From positions 8,928,001 to 8,992,000 of the forward strand of contig CAJFCV020000006.1 of assembly GCA_904066235.2 (NCBI GenBank): a stretch of 64,000 nucleotides of DNA, in the 5' to 3' direction. The position numbers and the translations under genes were made by a program. Each line of letters starts with the position of its first letter. Position 1 is the stretch's first letter. Of the stretch, positions 13,009-23,610 are shown one piece after another. A model generated the notes under the pieces. That model did no database searches, was not told the origin of the DNA, and saw nothing but the letters and a program-made list of their open reading frames with translations. Source of the DNA: Bursaphelenchus xylophilus. Taxonomy: Eukaryota; Nematoda; Chromadorea; Rhabditida; Aphelenchoididae.

Positions 13009-14178
13009 ATGGGTGTCTTGATGAATATAACGGAGCTCCCATCCGATGATTTGATTGCGGTATATCGGACCTATGAGTACGTTATGTTCATCGCTACAAC
13101 GCTGATTGTGGGCTATACGCTGGCTATTATGCTGCTCAGTAAGCGAAGTACTGAATTTTTATAAAAAAGATTATAGCTTCACTGAAAAGCCTTAGTAACT
13201 ACAAATGGTACCTTATACATGGCATCGTATGGTAAGCAGTTTTATGTTAGAATTTATGGCGTAATCTTTAGGGGTTACTCTTTTGACAGCCTTGGAGCCC
13301 TGATTGGTGCCATTACACTGTTTCCATTGCCGTGCTACTATGGTGTAAACGCTGCTGGAAGCCTGAGGGGCTCGAGTCAAGTCCTGTATTTCTTCATTGG
13401 CTTTAACTGCGCCATGGGCAAAATTCTGGCCGTTTTTCTGCAATTTGAGCATCGATTTCAACAAGCACTGCCTCTGGATTCTTGGTACAGAAAAAAGCTG
13501 GATTTTTTGCATGGAAAATACGAAGTGCACTACCGAATCGCCCTTTATATCATTCTTGGCGCTTCAATTAATGTATGTTTTTCAAGCAAATTTTACTATA
13601 TTACGCATTGTGTAAAACATTCTTTTTAGGCCCCAGTTTTCATATCATTGCCGAATCAAGTCGAACAGCGACAACTCCTCTCCGACATGGACCCTGTTCT
13701 GGCCTACATCTATCAACAACACCCCACTACCTCCTGTTTTTCCAGTGGCACCGAAAGTTGGGTGGTTAGAATCACAGTTCTATGGCTTCTAGTGGTAGTT
13801 ATGACCGAAGTTTTCCTCCTATCCTTTATTTATTCGAGCATTCATCGGCTGAAACTCTCCGTGAACACTTACCGCTTACAAGTGATGCTGTTCTGGTCAC
13901 TTGTTGCCCAAATGGCGGGATTATTTGTTTTTATAATGGCGCCCGGTTTGGTCTATCTTGGCGGAGCCACACTTGGAGTCCGCAACATGCCCACAATCAG
14001 TGTTTTTTGCTTCGCTTTCTTTATCTCTCACACCGGAATTGATTGCCTTATGGTGCTGTTCTTCATCAAGCCCTATCGAAATGTGGTGTTGAGGAATTTT
14101 GGGATTTTGCATAGGTCCTCACGAGCCTGGGAGCCCACTTCTATTGCCCCCAACCATGGAATCAAAGTTGTGCATTAA
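13009..14178 (+). CDS. serpentine chemoreceptor 1 (Srh/Str-superfamily-like 7TM)
   Basis: Exons 13009-13138, 13177-13231, 13272-13572 and 13630-14178 join in phase to give 344 residues. Seven hydrophobic segments are visible: TM1 in exon 1, TM2-TM4 in exon 3, TM5-TM7 in exon 4. Family marks are the HGIVWG turn after exon 2, FEHRFQQALPLDSWYR after TM3, TYRLQ before TM6 and an SHT...FIKPYR ending to TM7, which resembles the SHG...HKPYR of nematode Srh/Sri receptors. It is presumably a G-protein-coupled chemoreceptor of sensory neurons (inferred from family). Exon lengths (130, 55, 301, then a long last exon) are identical in the three paralogues that follow. It is the only one on the + strand and lies tail to tail with paralogue 2, so one inversion has occurred. 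Assignment to a particular sr class is tentative. Confidence 0.88.
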
Positions 14179-14451
14179 TAGTTCAATAAGCAGACAATAT
14201 TAAATAATATTGCCTATAAAATTTGTCGTGCATAGAGGTCAGGTTGTCCTAGTAAATATGACGATGGAAAATTAGGAAATTTGGCATCCCAGCTTGTCGG
14301 AGGTCCATAACTTCCTCAACATTTTCAGAAAAATGGACTTCGTAAATATCGGCAGCGCCGTTGCCAAGTTCTAAGGTTATAAGGGTGATAGTGAAAGTAA
14401 GATCGATGACTATATGCAACAAAAGGCAACGCATTGCAACTACTCCAAGGT

Positions 14452-16283
14452 TTAGTCTTTGCGGGATACCGCTGGTCGGACCCTGGTCAGCGTATTTTCC
14501 TTTACAATTTCACGCTCACTAACAGACATGGACGTCCTGTCAACAAATTGGGATGACGCGAAAATGCGCTTCACGTTGTAAAAAACAGCCCTACGATAAG
14601 GCTTGATAAAGAACAGCACCATCAGACTGTCAACGGTAGTGTGGGATACAAAGAAAAAGAAGCAAATCACGCTGATTTTGGGTAAATTCCGAAACTTCAG
14701 CGTGGCTCCTCCAAGATACACTGTTCCGGGGATCAACATAAACACAACAAAGGCTGCCATCTGAGCGATTAACGACCAGAACAGCATCATTTGTAAGCGG
14801 TACGTATTAGCCGTGAACTTGGATCGATTAATTGTTATGTAAATAAATCCCAAGAAAAAAGCTCCGAATGCAACTGCGACAAATATGTAGCAGGTGGCGA
14901 TGGTTACAATCAAACTGTCGACTCCGCCGGAAAAACAGGCGGTGTTCGGATGCTCGCGATAGATTTGTGCAAGCACTGGGTCCATATTGGAGAGAAATTC
15001 ACGTTGATCATCCTGGTTTGGACGATAGTAAAAGCCCGGTATCTAAAATGTAGAAGGCCTTAGAAAAGTAAACAATAAAACCAAATTTTTCTATGTGCAA
15101 ATACTGACATTTAGAGACGCAGCGATGAATAAATAGATCAAAACCCGAGCCAACAACTCGTATTCTCCATGAACAAACCAAAACACCTCCCGGTACCAGG
15201 AATGTAGCGGCAGCGCCTGTTGAAATCGATGCTCAAATTGTAGAAATATAGAATAAACTTTCCCAACCATGCAGTTTGCCCCGATGATGAAATATACAGT
15301 CTGGCCATTAATTCCAAGAGATCCTCCAATATTTATTCCATAGTAGCAAGGTAGGGGAAACAGTGTAACTGCCCCAATCAAACAAGCCATTGTGTCAAAC
15401 CCAAAGCCCCTAAAATACGAATTTACAAGACGGATCCGCACTTACCATAGGATACCATGAATTAGGTACCATCTGTACTTTCTTAGGCCTTTGGAAGGAG
15501 CTAAAATTGATTGTTCTTCTTTTCAAAGAAACTTACGGGGCTAAGGTAGTACGACCCCCAGTCCAGTTCAGCCCCCCATGACCCAGTACTAACCCCCTCG
15601 TCCATTCTGAACCCCCAAAATTGATTTCAAAAAGTTAATCCAAGTTGTATGATCCAGCAACAGCGCTCCAGAAAGCTTCAATGAAAGCTTGATGAGAAGA
15701 AACGTTTTAGATCAAGCCCCCTACGTTTTAGATCATGCCCCTATTTTAGATCAAGCCCCCAACGTTGTGCCAGTGCGCAACGAGCGAGAAGAGCAGTCAA
15801 CTCCGTCCTTGCGGCACCGAAACTATAACTTGAAGAACTACACATGAACACTATACCTCAACTTTGTCCATACAACGGGCCCGAGCACGCAAGACCATAA
15901 TATCCCCACATTTCTCGCAACGAGGGGCTGTGGGCAGACGACCAATGCCCTGAAGAACACCAATGACACCGACATGACAACCAGCTTCGAAGGAGAAGAA
16001 GAAGCAGAATGAATGAATCGTTACATTTTACTCTAATTTGCGTTTTTTGCATTATTCTAATTTTTTCATTATGGGGGTGTGAAACGGGTAAAACAGTGGG
16101 TGTTTGAACTACCTTCCGTGGGGGGCTGAACTATACCAAAGCCCCCAACTTACTAATATACATTATTGTCAGGGTGTAAACAACCAGGAGAAGAGTCAGA
16201 ATAAACATTGAATATTCGTAAATATGATAAACAGCCACTAGATCCTCCGATGGGAGCTCGGTCAGATTCAACAAAATGCCCAT
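14452..16283 (-). CDS. serpentine chemoreceptor 2, intron 1 carries a transposon
   Basis: Minus-strand exons 16283-16154, 15500-15446, 15409-15109 and 15042-14452 give 358 residues with the same 130/55/301 exon pattern as its neighbours. The start is ATG 16281-16283, aligned with the paralogues (MGILLN..ELPS). It has seven hydrophobic segments, HRFQQALPLHSWYR after TM3 and SHTTVDSLMVLFFIKPYR at TM7. Intron 1 is 653 bp here but only 38-45 bp in paralogues 1, 3 and 4, because a 610-bp element (15537-16146) is inserted exactly at its 5' splice site. The target-site duplication recreates GTAAGTT directly after exon 1, so splicing is probably preserved. The reading frame is intact. Function (chemosensory GPCR) is inferred from family membership. 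Confidence 0.87.
15537..16146. mobile_element. 610-bp inverted-repeat element at a splice donor
   Basis: The termini are inverted: GGGGCTAAGGTA at the left, and GGGGGCTTTGGTA when the right end is reverse-complemented. Each end then carries AGTTCAGCCCCCCA, also inverted. The element is flanked by the 7-bp direct repeat AACTTAC (15530-15536 and 16147-16153), read as a target-site duplication. Inside, at about 15704-15765, are three near copies of TTTTAGATCA[AT]GCCCC. No transposase frame is present, so it is non-autonomous. The 7-bp duplication does not fit Tc1/mariner (TA); hAT-like (normally 8 bp) or another superfamily is possible. Confidence 0.8.
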
Positions 16284-16768
16284 ATAAAAATGGCAAAGCG
16301 GTAATGACAAGTCTAACAACTCTGACAGTTTCTAGCTTGTAATCAAATCGATGTCACCCTTGCTTAGAAAAATTTCGTATTCAACACAGCTGGAATTAAG
16401 GCATTTAAAATGTGTATAACCCACACTGAAAGTGCAAAAAATGTGGACGGTACATGATTTCCGACTTTGAAGTTCGATGAAGAAAAATAAATCCGAATCA
16501 TCGGGCAACACAGTGTACCAGACAAACAAAAAATAACAATGAACGCTCCGGGTAGTACATACAGTGCGGATTATAAAATATGGTAGGTAGTCATTTATTA
16601 TATTTCTCTGAAAGGACCTTAGTTCCGTCGAGACAAGTGCTCACGCAAACAAGTGATAGCAACTACACTACTGATCAGTCAAAAAGCTGTTAGTTTTTTT
16701 ATTTCCAATGAAATCACTTTCAAATTATTATAAATAAAAACAAACGGATGGCGTTAAGGTTCATGTTA
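16284..16768. other. intergenic between chemoreceptors 2 and 3
   Basis: This is the upstream region of chemoreceptor 2 and the downstream region of chemoreceptor 3, both on the minus strand. No further exon is recognised. The frame at 16332-16529 on the minus strand has no family resemblance. Confidence 0.5.
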
Positions 16769-17926
16769 TTACTTCACCATTTTGATTTCGACAGTTGTGC
16801 CGGAAACCGTCGACCGTTGGTCTAAAATGTTTGTCGTATTAAGGATCCGTCTAACACTAAGAAGAACAACTCTTCGATACGGCTTGATAAAAAATAACAG
16901 CATCAAACTGTCGACAGTTGTATGAGAGACAAAGAAGAAGAAGCAATAAACGCTGATCCTCGGCATATTCCGCAATCCCAGTGTAGCTCCGGCTAGATAA
17001 AGGATTCCTGGGCCCATCATGAATACAAACAAGACGACCATTTGCGCAACCAACGACCAGAACAACATCATTTGCAAGCGGTACGTGTTTGGAGTAAATT
17101 TGGATTGGTGGATGCTGACATAGATAAAGAACAAGAGAAATACTTGCGCCAGAACAAGCAAAGCTCCCCATGCTGCGGCTATGTTCGCTATTAGGCTGCT
17201 CACTCCGCCCGAGAAGCATGTCGTACTGGGATTTTCGTGGTATATCCAGGCAAGAACAGGGTCCATATTGGAGAGGAAGGAGCGTTGGTCTTCTTGGTTT
17301 GGCAGCAACATTACCCATGGAATCTAAAGAACACCGTTTTTTAAAATGACCCCAATTAGACCCACATTGACAGTCGCGAATACAAACAGATAAAGGAGAA
17401 CTCGGATGTGAATCTCGTACCGCCCATGGAGAAATCCGAGGAACGTCCGGTACCACGAATCTAAGGGCAGGGCTTGTTGAAAACGATGCTCAAATTGAAT
17501 AAATGTGGCGTAGATCTTGCCGATCATGCAGTTGGCACCAACCCAAAAGTAAAATATTTGCATATTACCCGTAATTTTTGAAGCAAGATTTACACCGTAG
17601 TAGCAAGGCAAAGGAAATAACGTAACGGCTCCAATTAATGAGGACATAGCGTCAAAAAAGAAGCCCCTAAAAATTTTAGTAATGCGAACTCCAGTTACCA
17701 TATGATGCCATGGATCAGATACCACTTGTATTTTCCGAGGCCTTTAGATGGCGCTAAAATAAAGCCTTAGCCTTATCGGGTTATTGTCTCACTTACAAAT
17801 CGACATAACAGTGAGAGTATAGCCCACGATCAGGATTGTGAAAGCAAACATCGCATATTCGAATGCATGGTAGACGGCCAATAAATCTTTGGATGGAAGT
17901 TCAGTCGCATTGAGTAAAATTCCCAT
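16769..17926 (-). CDS. serpentine chemoreceptor 3 (Srh/Str-superfamily-like 7TM)
   Basis: Minus-strand exons 17926-17797, 17753-17699, 17666-17366 and 17323-16769 give 346 residues. The start is ATG 17924-17926 (MGILLNATELPS). Exon lengths 130, 55 and 301 match all paralogues exactly. Hydrophobic segments TM1-TM7 are clear. Conserved blocks are LFPLPCYYGVN in TM2, QFEHRFQQALPLDSWYR after TM3, TYRLQMMLFWSLVAQ at TM6 and SHTTVDSLMLLFFIKPYR at TM7. Exon 3 ends at the donor GTGGGT. It is head to tail with paralogue 2 and, beyond a foldback element, with paralogue 4, which is consistent with tandem duplication. A chemosensory role is inferred from the family. Confidence 0.88.
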
Positions 17927-18160
17927 AAAAATTGAACATCAAGGCGGTATGACAGCAGCCTTGCTTGTGTCTGCCAAATTCCCACACCACAGTTGAAAAC
18001 CGGGACAACCGGTGAAAATAAAGGCAAAAAGCGCGTGGAACGTTAATGTCTAATTAATTCAAAGATCCATTTATGCTTCTTTATGAACATACACTTTAGC
18101 GTGCTTTTGTATTAACACCGATCTTATCGAAGGTCTGGATTAGGAAACTGTTGCAGTATA
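17927..18160 (-). promoter_or_regulatory. 5' flank of chemoreceptor 3
   Basis: About 230 bases separate the start codon of chemoreceptor 3 from the foldback element that begins at 18161. The promoter should lie here, and the element could influence it. No specific motif is identified. Confidence 0.3.
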
Positions 18161-18316
18161 TACAGGGTGGGCCGCCCGAAACGGGTAAGTTTTTTCTTTG
18201 GATTTCTCCGCGGAGGCTCCGCCGATTTTTCTAAAATTTAGATTTTTCTGGAGCTGAGACCCGCCATTTTTAACCGATTGAGTTTCAAAAAAACATATTT
18301 TGAATTGACCTTTCTA

Positions 18317-18471
18317 TCAGTCTGTCGGGAAAAAAACGGCGGGTCGTCGCCGCAAAATGTCTCGCCTCGCCGCTATCGCGCACCAAATCCCAAGTCGCGG
18401 CTTGCAGTCGCAAAGCGATGATGGGCGATTCCGAGGCGCGACGACCCGCCGTTATTTTTCCGACAGACTGA
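18317..18471. mobile_element. 155-bp MITE nested in the left foldback arm
   Basis: The ends are inverted: TCAGTCTGTCGG at the left and CCGACAGACTGA at the right, followed inward by GGCGGGTCGTCGC and its complement. It is flanked by TA on both sides (18315-18316 and 18472-18473). The right arm of the surrounding foldback element carries the uninterrupted version of the same site (about 19092-19099, ATATAAAGG), so the insertion is directly visible. It is GC-richer than its surroundings and has no coding capacity. Confidence 0.88.
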
Positions 18472-18754
18472 TATGCCTCCCCAAAGTTTCGAAGAATTAT
18501 TTTCGGGCCGAAACCGGTAAAAATTTGAAAATTTTTGGAATGATTTCGAAAACTTGGTGATTTTTTCGGGTTTTTGGGTGAAATTTTCTGAGTTTTATCT
18601 CATATAACCATAAAATAATGTTGTAAAAACAATTTATTTTAAAGACCTGATTATTAATATTTCTATCTGAGTTCGAAATGCCCACTTCCTCTCGCAGCAC
18701 AAACTTGTAGGAGCTTTGAGAGTCTTGAGAGTCGTGAACAGCTCGAATTGCAGA

Positions 18755-19045
18755 TCGTGAATATAAGGCGCGTGCGTTCTACTTTTCTTCGGACTTCCTC
18801 GCAGAAAACCCGCATTTCTTGTCTGTGGGCCCGCTAGACAAGAAATGCGCAATTCTTGGCTGAGCAGAGAAAAAAGAAAAAAATCTTCACGAGGAGAGAG
18901 CAGAAAATTGCGCAATATTGCGCAATGTTACGCAATTTTAGACAAGAATTGCGTGTTTCTTGTCTAGCGGGCCCACAGACAAGAAATGCGGGTTTTCTGC
19001 GAGGAAGTCCGAAGAGAAGTAGAACGCACGCGCCTTATATCGTCT
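18755..19045. repeat. inner inverted repeat, about 100-bp near-identical arms
   Basis: The left arm, about 18755-18858, contains GGCGCGTGCGTTCTACTT, CTTCGGACTTCCTCGCAG and GGGCCCGCTAGACAAGAAA. The right arm, about 18942-19045, is its reverse complement with only a few mismatches. The 80-base centre includes repeated TTGCGCAA units around 18907-18925. It is either the central part of the surrounding foldback element or a separate element inserted in it. On the left, about 240 bases (18510-18750) have no partner on the right. Confidence 0.85.
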
Positions 19046-19248
19046 ATCTTCAATCGGGCTGGACAATAATTCTTCTAAACTTTGGGAAGGCATATAAAGG
19101 TCAATTCAAAATATATTTTTTTCAAACTCAACCGGTTAAAAATGGCGGGTCTCAGCTACAGAAAAATCTAAATTTCGGGAAAATCGGCGGAGTCTCCGCG
19201 GAGAAATTCAAAGAAAAAACTTATCCGCTTCGAGTGGCCCACCCTGTA

Positions 19249-19660
19249 CCTTATCTTTCCAATGAACTCTATCCGGTTCAACCGGTCATTTTCCTCCTTC
19301 TGCTCGTCGTTTTCTCCGTAGGTGAGGCGTTTGGGAGGGTGTAATGAACGCTTATCTCGTACCGCTGGCGTGTGGTCGGGTAGATTTCCGACTCCTTGTC
19401 CTCTGGCTACAGACGTTGAACGACTTCTTTTTCGCTGACTGTTTTCTCGAGCTGTTCGTAGTTGAGGTTCCCTTCCTTTATTTTTCCAGCTCCGACTCGT
19501 CTTGGCGGTGTCGATCTGCGTCTTCTCCACCTCCTTCCGCAACTAAGGTTGCTGAAGTACCTTATCTAGTAAGTCACCAGCACGAAACCGAGATCGACTC
19601 ACAAGTGATTTATTCTACAAAAACCCACTCCTTATATAAGAGCGGGACACAAAGTAAGAG
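19249..19660. other. downstream flank of chemoreceptor 4
   Basis: About 410 bases between the foldback element and the stop codon of chemoreceptor 4. Open frames exist on both strands but none resembles a known protein. Confidence 0.45.
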
Positions 19661-20895
19661 TCATTTACATAAAGGATAAAGATCATTGCGATGAGGTGGG
19701 GTCGGGGTTGGTCGTTCTTTTTTTCCTTGGACGGTAACAGTTGTCGCTTCGGCTGTGGAACTGTACAGCCTTGGGTAGACGATCTTAATCCCCTTCAAAT
19801 CAATGTAACGCCCAAAAACATGAAAGACAGCCTGTCGATAGGGCTTGATGAAATATAAAATTAAAAAAGAATCAACGGTTGTATGAGTGACGAAGAAAAA
19901 GAAGCAATAAACCGTGATCCTCGGCATGTTCCGTATGCCGCAGCTCCCTCCCGCTAGGAACAGGATCCCCGGTGCTACAAAAAATGTTATAAAAGCGGCC
20001 ATTTGAGCTGTCAGTGACCAGAACAGCATGATTTGCAAGCGATATGTTTGGGCTTTCAGCTTCTGCCGATGAATACTCAAGTGGATGAACACCAACAAGG
20101 TCATCTCCGAAAATGCGTAGAAAAACATCCAGAAAGCAAAGATATTAACGGCTAGGTTAGAGAGCCCACTTGCGAAACATATTGTGTTGGGATGCCGCGT
20201 ATACACCATGGCCACCACTGGATCCATATTCGAGAGAAAGGACCGCTGATCCTCTTGATTTGGGAAGTATGCAATCCATGGAGTCTAAAACGTTATCCTT
20301 TAAACTTTGAAATTTTTGGGCTTACGTAGAGTGTGAGCAATATAAAGCAATAGAATACAACGCAAATTGTCAATTCGTATTTCCCATGGAGAAATCCAAG
20401 CCGTGTTCGATACCACGAATCCAATGGCAGCGCTTGCTGGAATCGATATTCGAATTGGATAAGTGTGGCGTACGCCTTTCCCATGGCGCAGTTAACTCCG
20501 ACAAAAAAGTAGACCATCTGCAGTTTTCCGCCAATGGATGCGCTGACATTTATTCCGTAATAACAAGGGATAGGGAACAGGGTTACAGCTCCAATTAAGC
20601 CTGCCATCGCATCAAAACAGATCCCCCTAAAAGCAGGAATACAGATGCAAGAAAGTAGAAGACTTACCATACAAGGCCGTGCACTAGATACCATTTGTAC
20701 TTGCTTAGACCTTTTGCCGAGGCTAAAAAGTCTAATTTATATTTATAACACAATATATAACTTACTCATGAAAATGACTGTAAGGGTGTAGCCGACAACC
20801 ACAAAGGTAAAAACAAATATAGCATACTCATAGACATGATATACCGCCAGCAATTGATCTGACGGGAATTCTGTCGTATTCAGTAGTATTCCCAT
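19661..20895 (-). CDS. serpentine chemoreceptor 4 (Srh/Str-superfamily-like 7TM)
   Basis: Minus-strand exons 20895-20766, 20722-20668, 20626-20326 and 20284-19661 give 369 residues. The start is ATG 20893-20895 (MGILLNTTEFPS). Exons 1-3 have the same lengths as the other three paralogues. Seven hydrophobic segments are present, with QFEYRFQQALPLDSWYR after TM3, TYRLQIMLFWSLTAQ at TM6 and THTTVDSFLILYFIKPYR at TM7. The cytoplasmic tail is longer than in the paralogues and ends in a proline, lysine and histidine-rich stretch. TM7 region has SCGIRNMPRITVY where others have LGLRNMPRISVY. Chemosensory GPCR by family inference. Confidence 0.88.
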
Positions 20896-21480
20896 ATATG
20901 GAAAACTTTATAATGCCACTCAACTTCTGAGTCATGAGGACTTTGAATATATAATAGTTACAAAAGAAGTGAAATCATGCAGTAGAAGCGCCTCCGCTTT
21001 GGCTCTTAGTGTAGTCTGGAGTCATGGTGATGTTTGGCAACAGTAATCACTAATGGCAAACAGGTGGCTTCAATTTCAGGGATTTCACGGCTACTTTAAG
21101 CCCGTGTGAATCTACTATTTACAATCTTTGTTCTCACTGATTTATGCCAATTCATCGGGTTTTCAGCTTCCTTTAATCAGCAATTTTTATAAATTGGGCG
21201 TTGATAATATATTATAATACATTTTTATTTATTTAATTAATCAAATTAGGAATCCTCATACAATATCTGAGATGCTGGATATACATGTTCTGACAATACT
21301 AAAAACAGTATCAAAACTTGTTCGAAATCTAAAAGTCATATCGGCAGAGAATTGGATTTTACAGAGCAGTGAGGGGTAATACTGAAAGACATTTGAATTG
21401 GCAGACAAAAATCATACAGGAAACACGAGTTTTGCTTCGATTTGAAGTGAATTTCGTAAAAGATTTTATGTAGAATACGG
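20896..21480. other. intergenic, nothing recognised
   Basis: This is the 5' flank of chemoreceptor 4 and the 3' flank of the SEA-domain gene. It is AT-rich and no exon, RNA gene or repeat could be supported. Confidence 0.45.
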
Positions 21481-23610
21481 TTAGTTGAGCGTTCGAACAT
21501 TCACCCTTGTCCGATCAACGAATGTGTAGTTGAGTTGGGCCTCCAGAAGGGTCAACTCGCTGAGGATGACATTTTTGATTGACTCGGCGGTAAGCTGACT
21601 GTTGGAGTAAACGATTAACGTCAGACGGAAGGGAACTCGGAGATCGTTCCCGCTGAAATAAGGGTTCACTTTGTGTGGATATTACATAGCGATAGGCCCA
21701 ATTTTTTCAAATTTTGCGACCGTAAAATCACGGTGCTTTCTGCGAAGCCTGGCGTACGAATCTCGCAAATGCCTCGCCTCACGTCAATCCAGCGCATTTC
21801 CTGAACCCTTCGCATCGTTTTCATTGATTTTAAAAGAGAGGCGAAATGTAGCGAAATTATCGGCACTGTTTCTTGCCCGGAATAATTGCTCTTTCTCGAA
21901 AAGGAAGAAGAAAGATAAGAAAATGCGTTTTATCGGGTAGTGACACTTCGTTTTGAACGAATCACCAAAAAGGGGCGAGAAATTTTTTTCTTCTATTTTG
22001 GATAGACGTGCGCCTGTACTTTTACTCTACCACTTATAACTAAACTCACACATTGGTCAACCTTTCCATCTGCAAACTCGGTGTCAAATCTCGTATCGTT
22101 GATTGTGCGATCAGTGTATTTAGCTGAAAACATTGCGTGTTACCTACAAATCATCTCCAATCCTACCGCATTTCGAATGATCGTCGATGCTTGTTCGTAC
22201 TCGACACTTGTTGGATCATTATAGGCGGCATTTGCTTGATCAAGAATGAAAAATTCGCATTCAAACGTTCGATTTACTAGCTGCACTTTGGGAGGGAGAG
22301 GATCAATAGGATTGTTGTCGGTAGGAGGCGATGGAGGCTTGGAGGAGCCCAGTTGGAGAACTAAACGGTAAAATACGGAGCACTTTTTTTGGAAATTGAT
22401 ACAATCAAGGTTTTTAAAAATTTACCTAGACTTTTCTCCGACATTTGAAAAGTTGGCCCAAAAAAAATTTTTTCTCGAATTTGTGACAAAACCCAAAAGA
22501 ATTCCCTTTTTTTCTCTTCTTCGCGTTGACTTGCAATTTGCACTGTGCATTCAAATTCGCTTGCATTCAAAATATCGCTTCCGCACATGCCCTTTTCAAT
22601 CGTGTCGCTGCGATTTTTGAGCGCGCGACAAAGCACAGTGCAAAATCGTTCAAAAACATCCGCACAGTGCGAAACAAAGTCCAAATGGACTGTGCATCAA
22701 CGATAAAAACTCTCTGCACTTTTGGAAAAGCGTAGCAATCAAAATGAAAATTAATTTTTTTTTTGAACTTACCACCAGTTGCAAAGAGGATCAAGAGTGA
22801 AATGATGATGATAAGAAGCAGGATTATTAGCACGATTATTGGCACGATGTAGGTCATGTTGCTAAAAATAAAATTTTGGTACACCACATTTCCGGAAACA
22901 GTATGAAACTGCGGTGAATATATTGCAATGAAACTGGGCATAAATATCGAGCAGATGGATAAGGGGGTTAAAATTTTTTAGCAGCAAGAACCGAGAATTT
23001 TATGTCTACGATTGGCTAGAACTGTGTAAAATTTTACGCGTAGGCAGTGGCAAAAAAACCTTATAAGAACCAATTTTTTGAGGGATAGTTCACAAAACTA
23101 TGGCAAAAAGACTTTTTGTCTAGCCGCTCTCCACATTTTTCGTACTCTTTCATCGACTGAATCGTATATCTCAGCTACTACTGCAAAGCGCAAGCCAAAA
23201 TTTTAGTAAGCTGATTTGCGGCCTAACCCCAGCTATCGGCACAACCCTCATCCCAACTCACCTCTCCTCCTTTTCCTCAGTGTACCCACTCGCATTGTGC
23301 GGGATATACCGTAGCACATTTCTGCCGCTCCCACTTTTGGTCGGATTCAGTGGATTCCCATACGCATCCCGTTCATGCCAGCCTCTCCGCTCCATGAAAT
23401 CAGCTCCGGTCATGCCGTAAGTGGCGGACCGATTCATTTTCGACAGCGACGAATGGGCCGAGGAGGATTGGCGAGGTTTGGGCTGGGGTTCGATCGGTTT
23501 GTAGGTGGGCTCCACCGGCGCGTAGGTGATCGGCAGGCTGGTCTGGCGTTGGACGGGCTCCGGCGGATCTGTGAGGGGCTGCGCGGCATTCGTGGACCCA
23601 GTTGGATTGG
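21481..23610 (-). CDS. type II membrane protein with SEA-like domain (5' exon not found)
   Basis: Minus-strand exons 23610-23262, 22861-22773, 22360-22167, 22123-22062 and 21652-21481 join in phase into 287 residues ending at a true stop. The first exon with the start codon was not located upstream of 23610. Order: a proline-rich, polar N-terminal region of about 115 residues; one membrane segment (YIVPIIVLIILLLIIIISLL); a short proline-rich stalk (KPPSPPTDN); and a C-terminal region of about 120 residues. That region begins RTFECEFFILDQANAAY, continues SVEYEQASTIIRNALNTLI and ends with a strand-helix-strand pattern (FRLTLIVYSNS, then FVDRTRVNV), which fits a SEA domain. It is likely a surface or apical matrix-associated protein with the SEA domain outside the cell; the role is unknown. 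The donor GTTGAC at 22061 is unusual but preserves the phase and the domain. Confidence 0.65.
22539..22671. repeat. intronic block with three GCACWGTGC palindromes
   Basis: In the long intron of the SEA-domain gene, GCACTGTGC (22540-22548), GCACAGTGC (22633-22641) and GCACAGTGC (22662-22670) occur close together, with a GCGCGCGACA block at 22621-22630. On the complementary strand this reads TTTTGCACTGTGCTTTGTCGCGCGC in two pieces. The MITE in the S28 intron has the same two parts in the same order. It is therefore probably a diverged member of the same repeat family; boundaries are unclear. Confidence 0.5.

Larger units (their letters stand above)
18161..19248. mobile_element. long foldback element with TA-type ends
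   Basis: The left end starts CAGGGTGGGCC directly after a TA (18161-18162) and the right end finishes GGCCCACCCTG directly before a TA (19247-19248), as in Tc1/mariner-type non-autonomous elements. The outer arms are long: 18161 to about 18505 on the left (excluding an inserted element) and about 19060-19248 on the right, read in opposite orientation. They contain matching blocks such as GACCCGCCATTTTTAACC and its complement. A second inner pair of arms lies at 18755-18858 and 18942-19045. Frames predicted inside are mirror images caused by the palindrome and are not genes. A transcript would fold into a long hairpin. Confidence 0.85.

Noticed and set aside
18634..19542. Open frames of 93-162 codons inside the foldback element on both strands
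   Set aside because: They encode near-identical peptides on opposite strands because the DNA is palindromic; no protein family is recognised.
22124..22147. A 24-bp intron in the SEA gene giving a different reading of the fourth exon
   Set aside because: Too short for splicing; the 43-bp intron starting at 22166 keeps phase and yields a better SEA-like helix and strand pattern.
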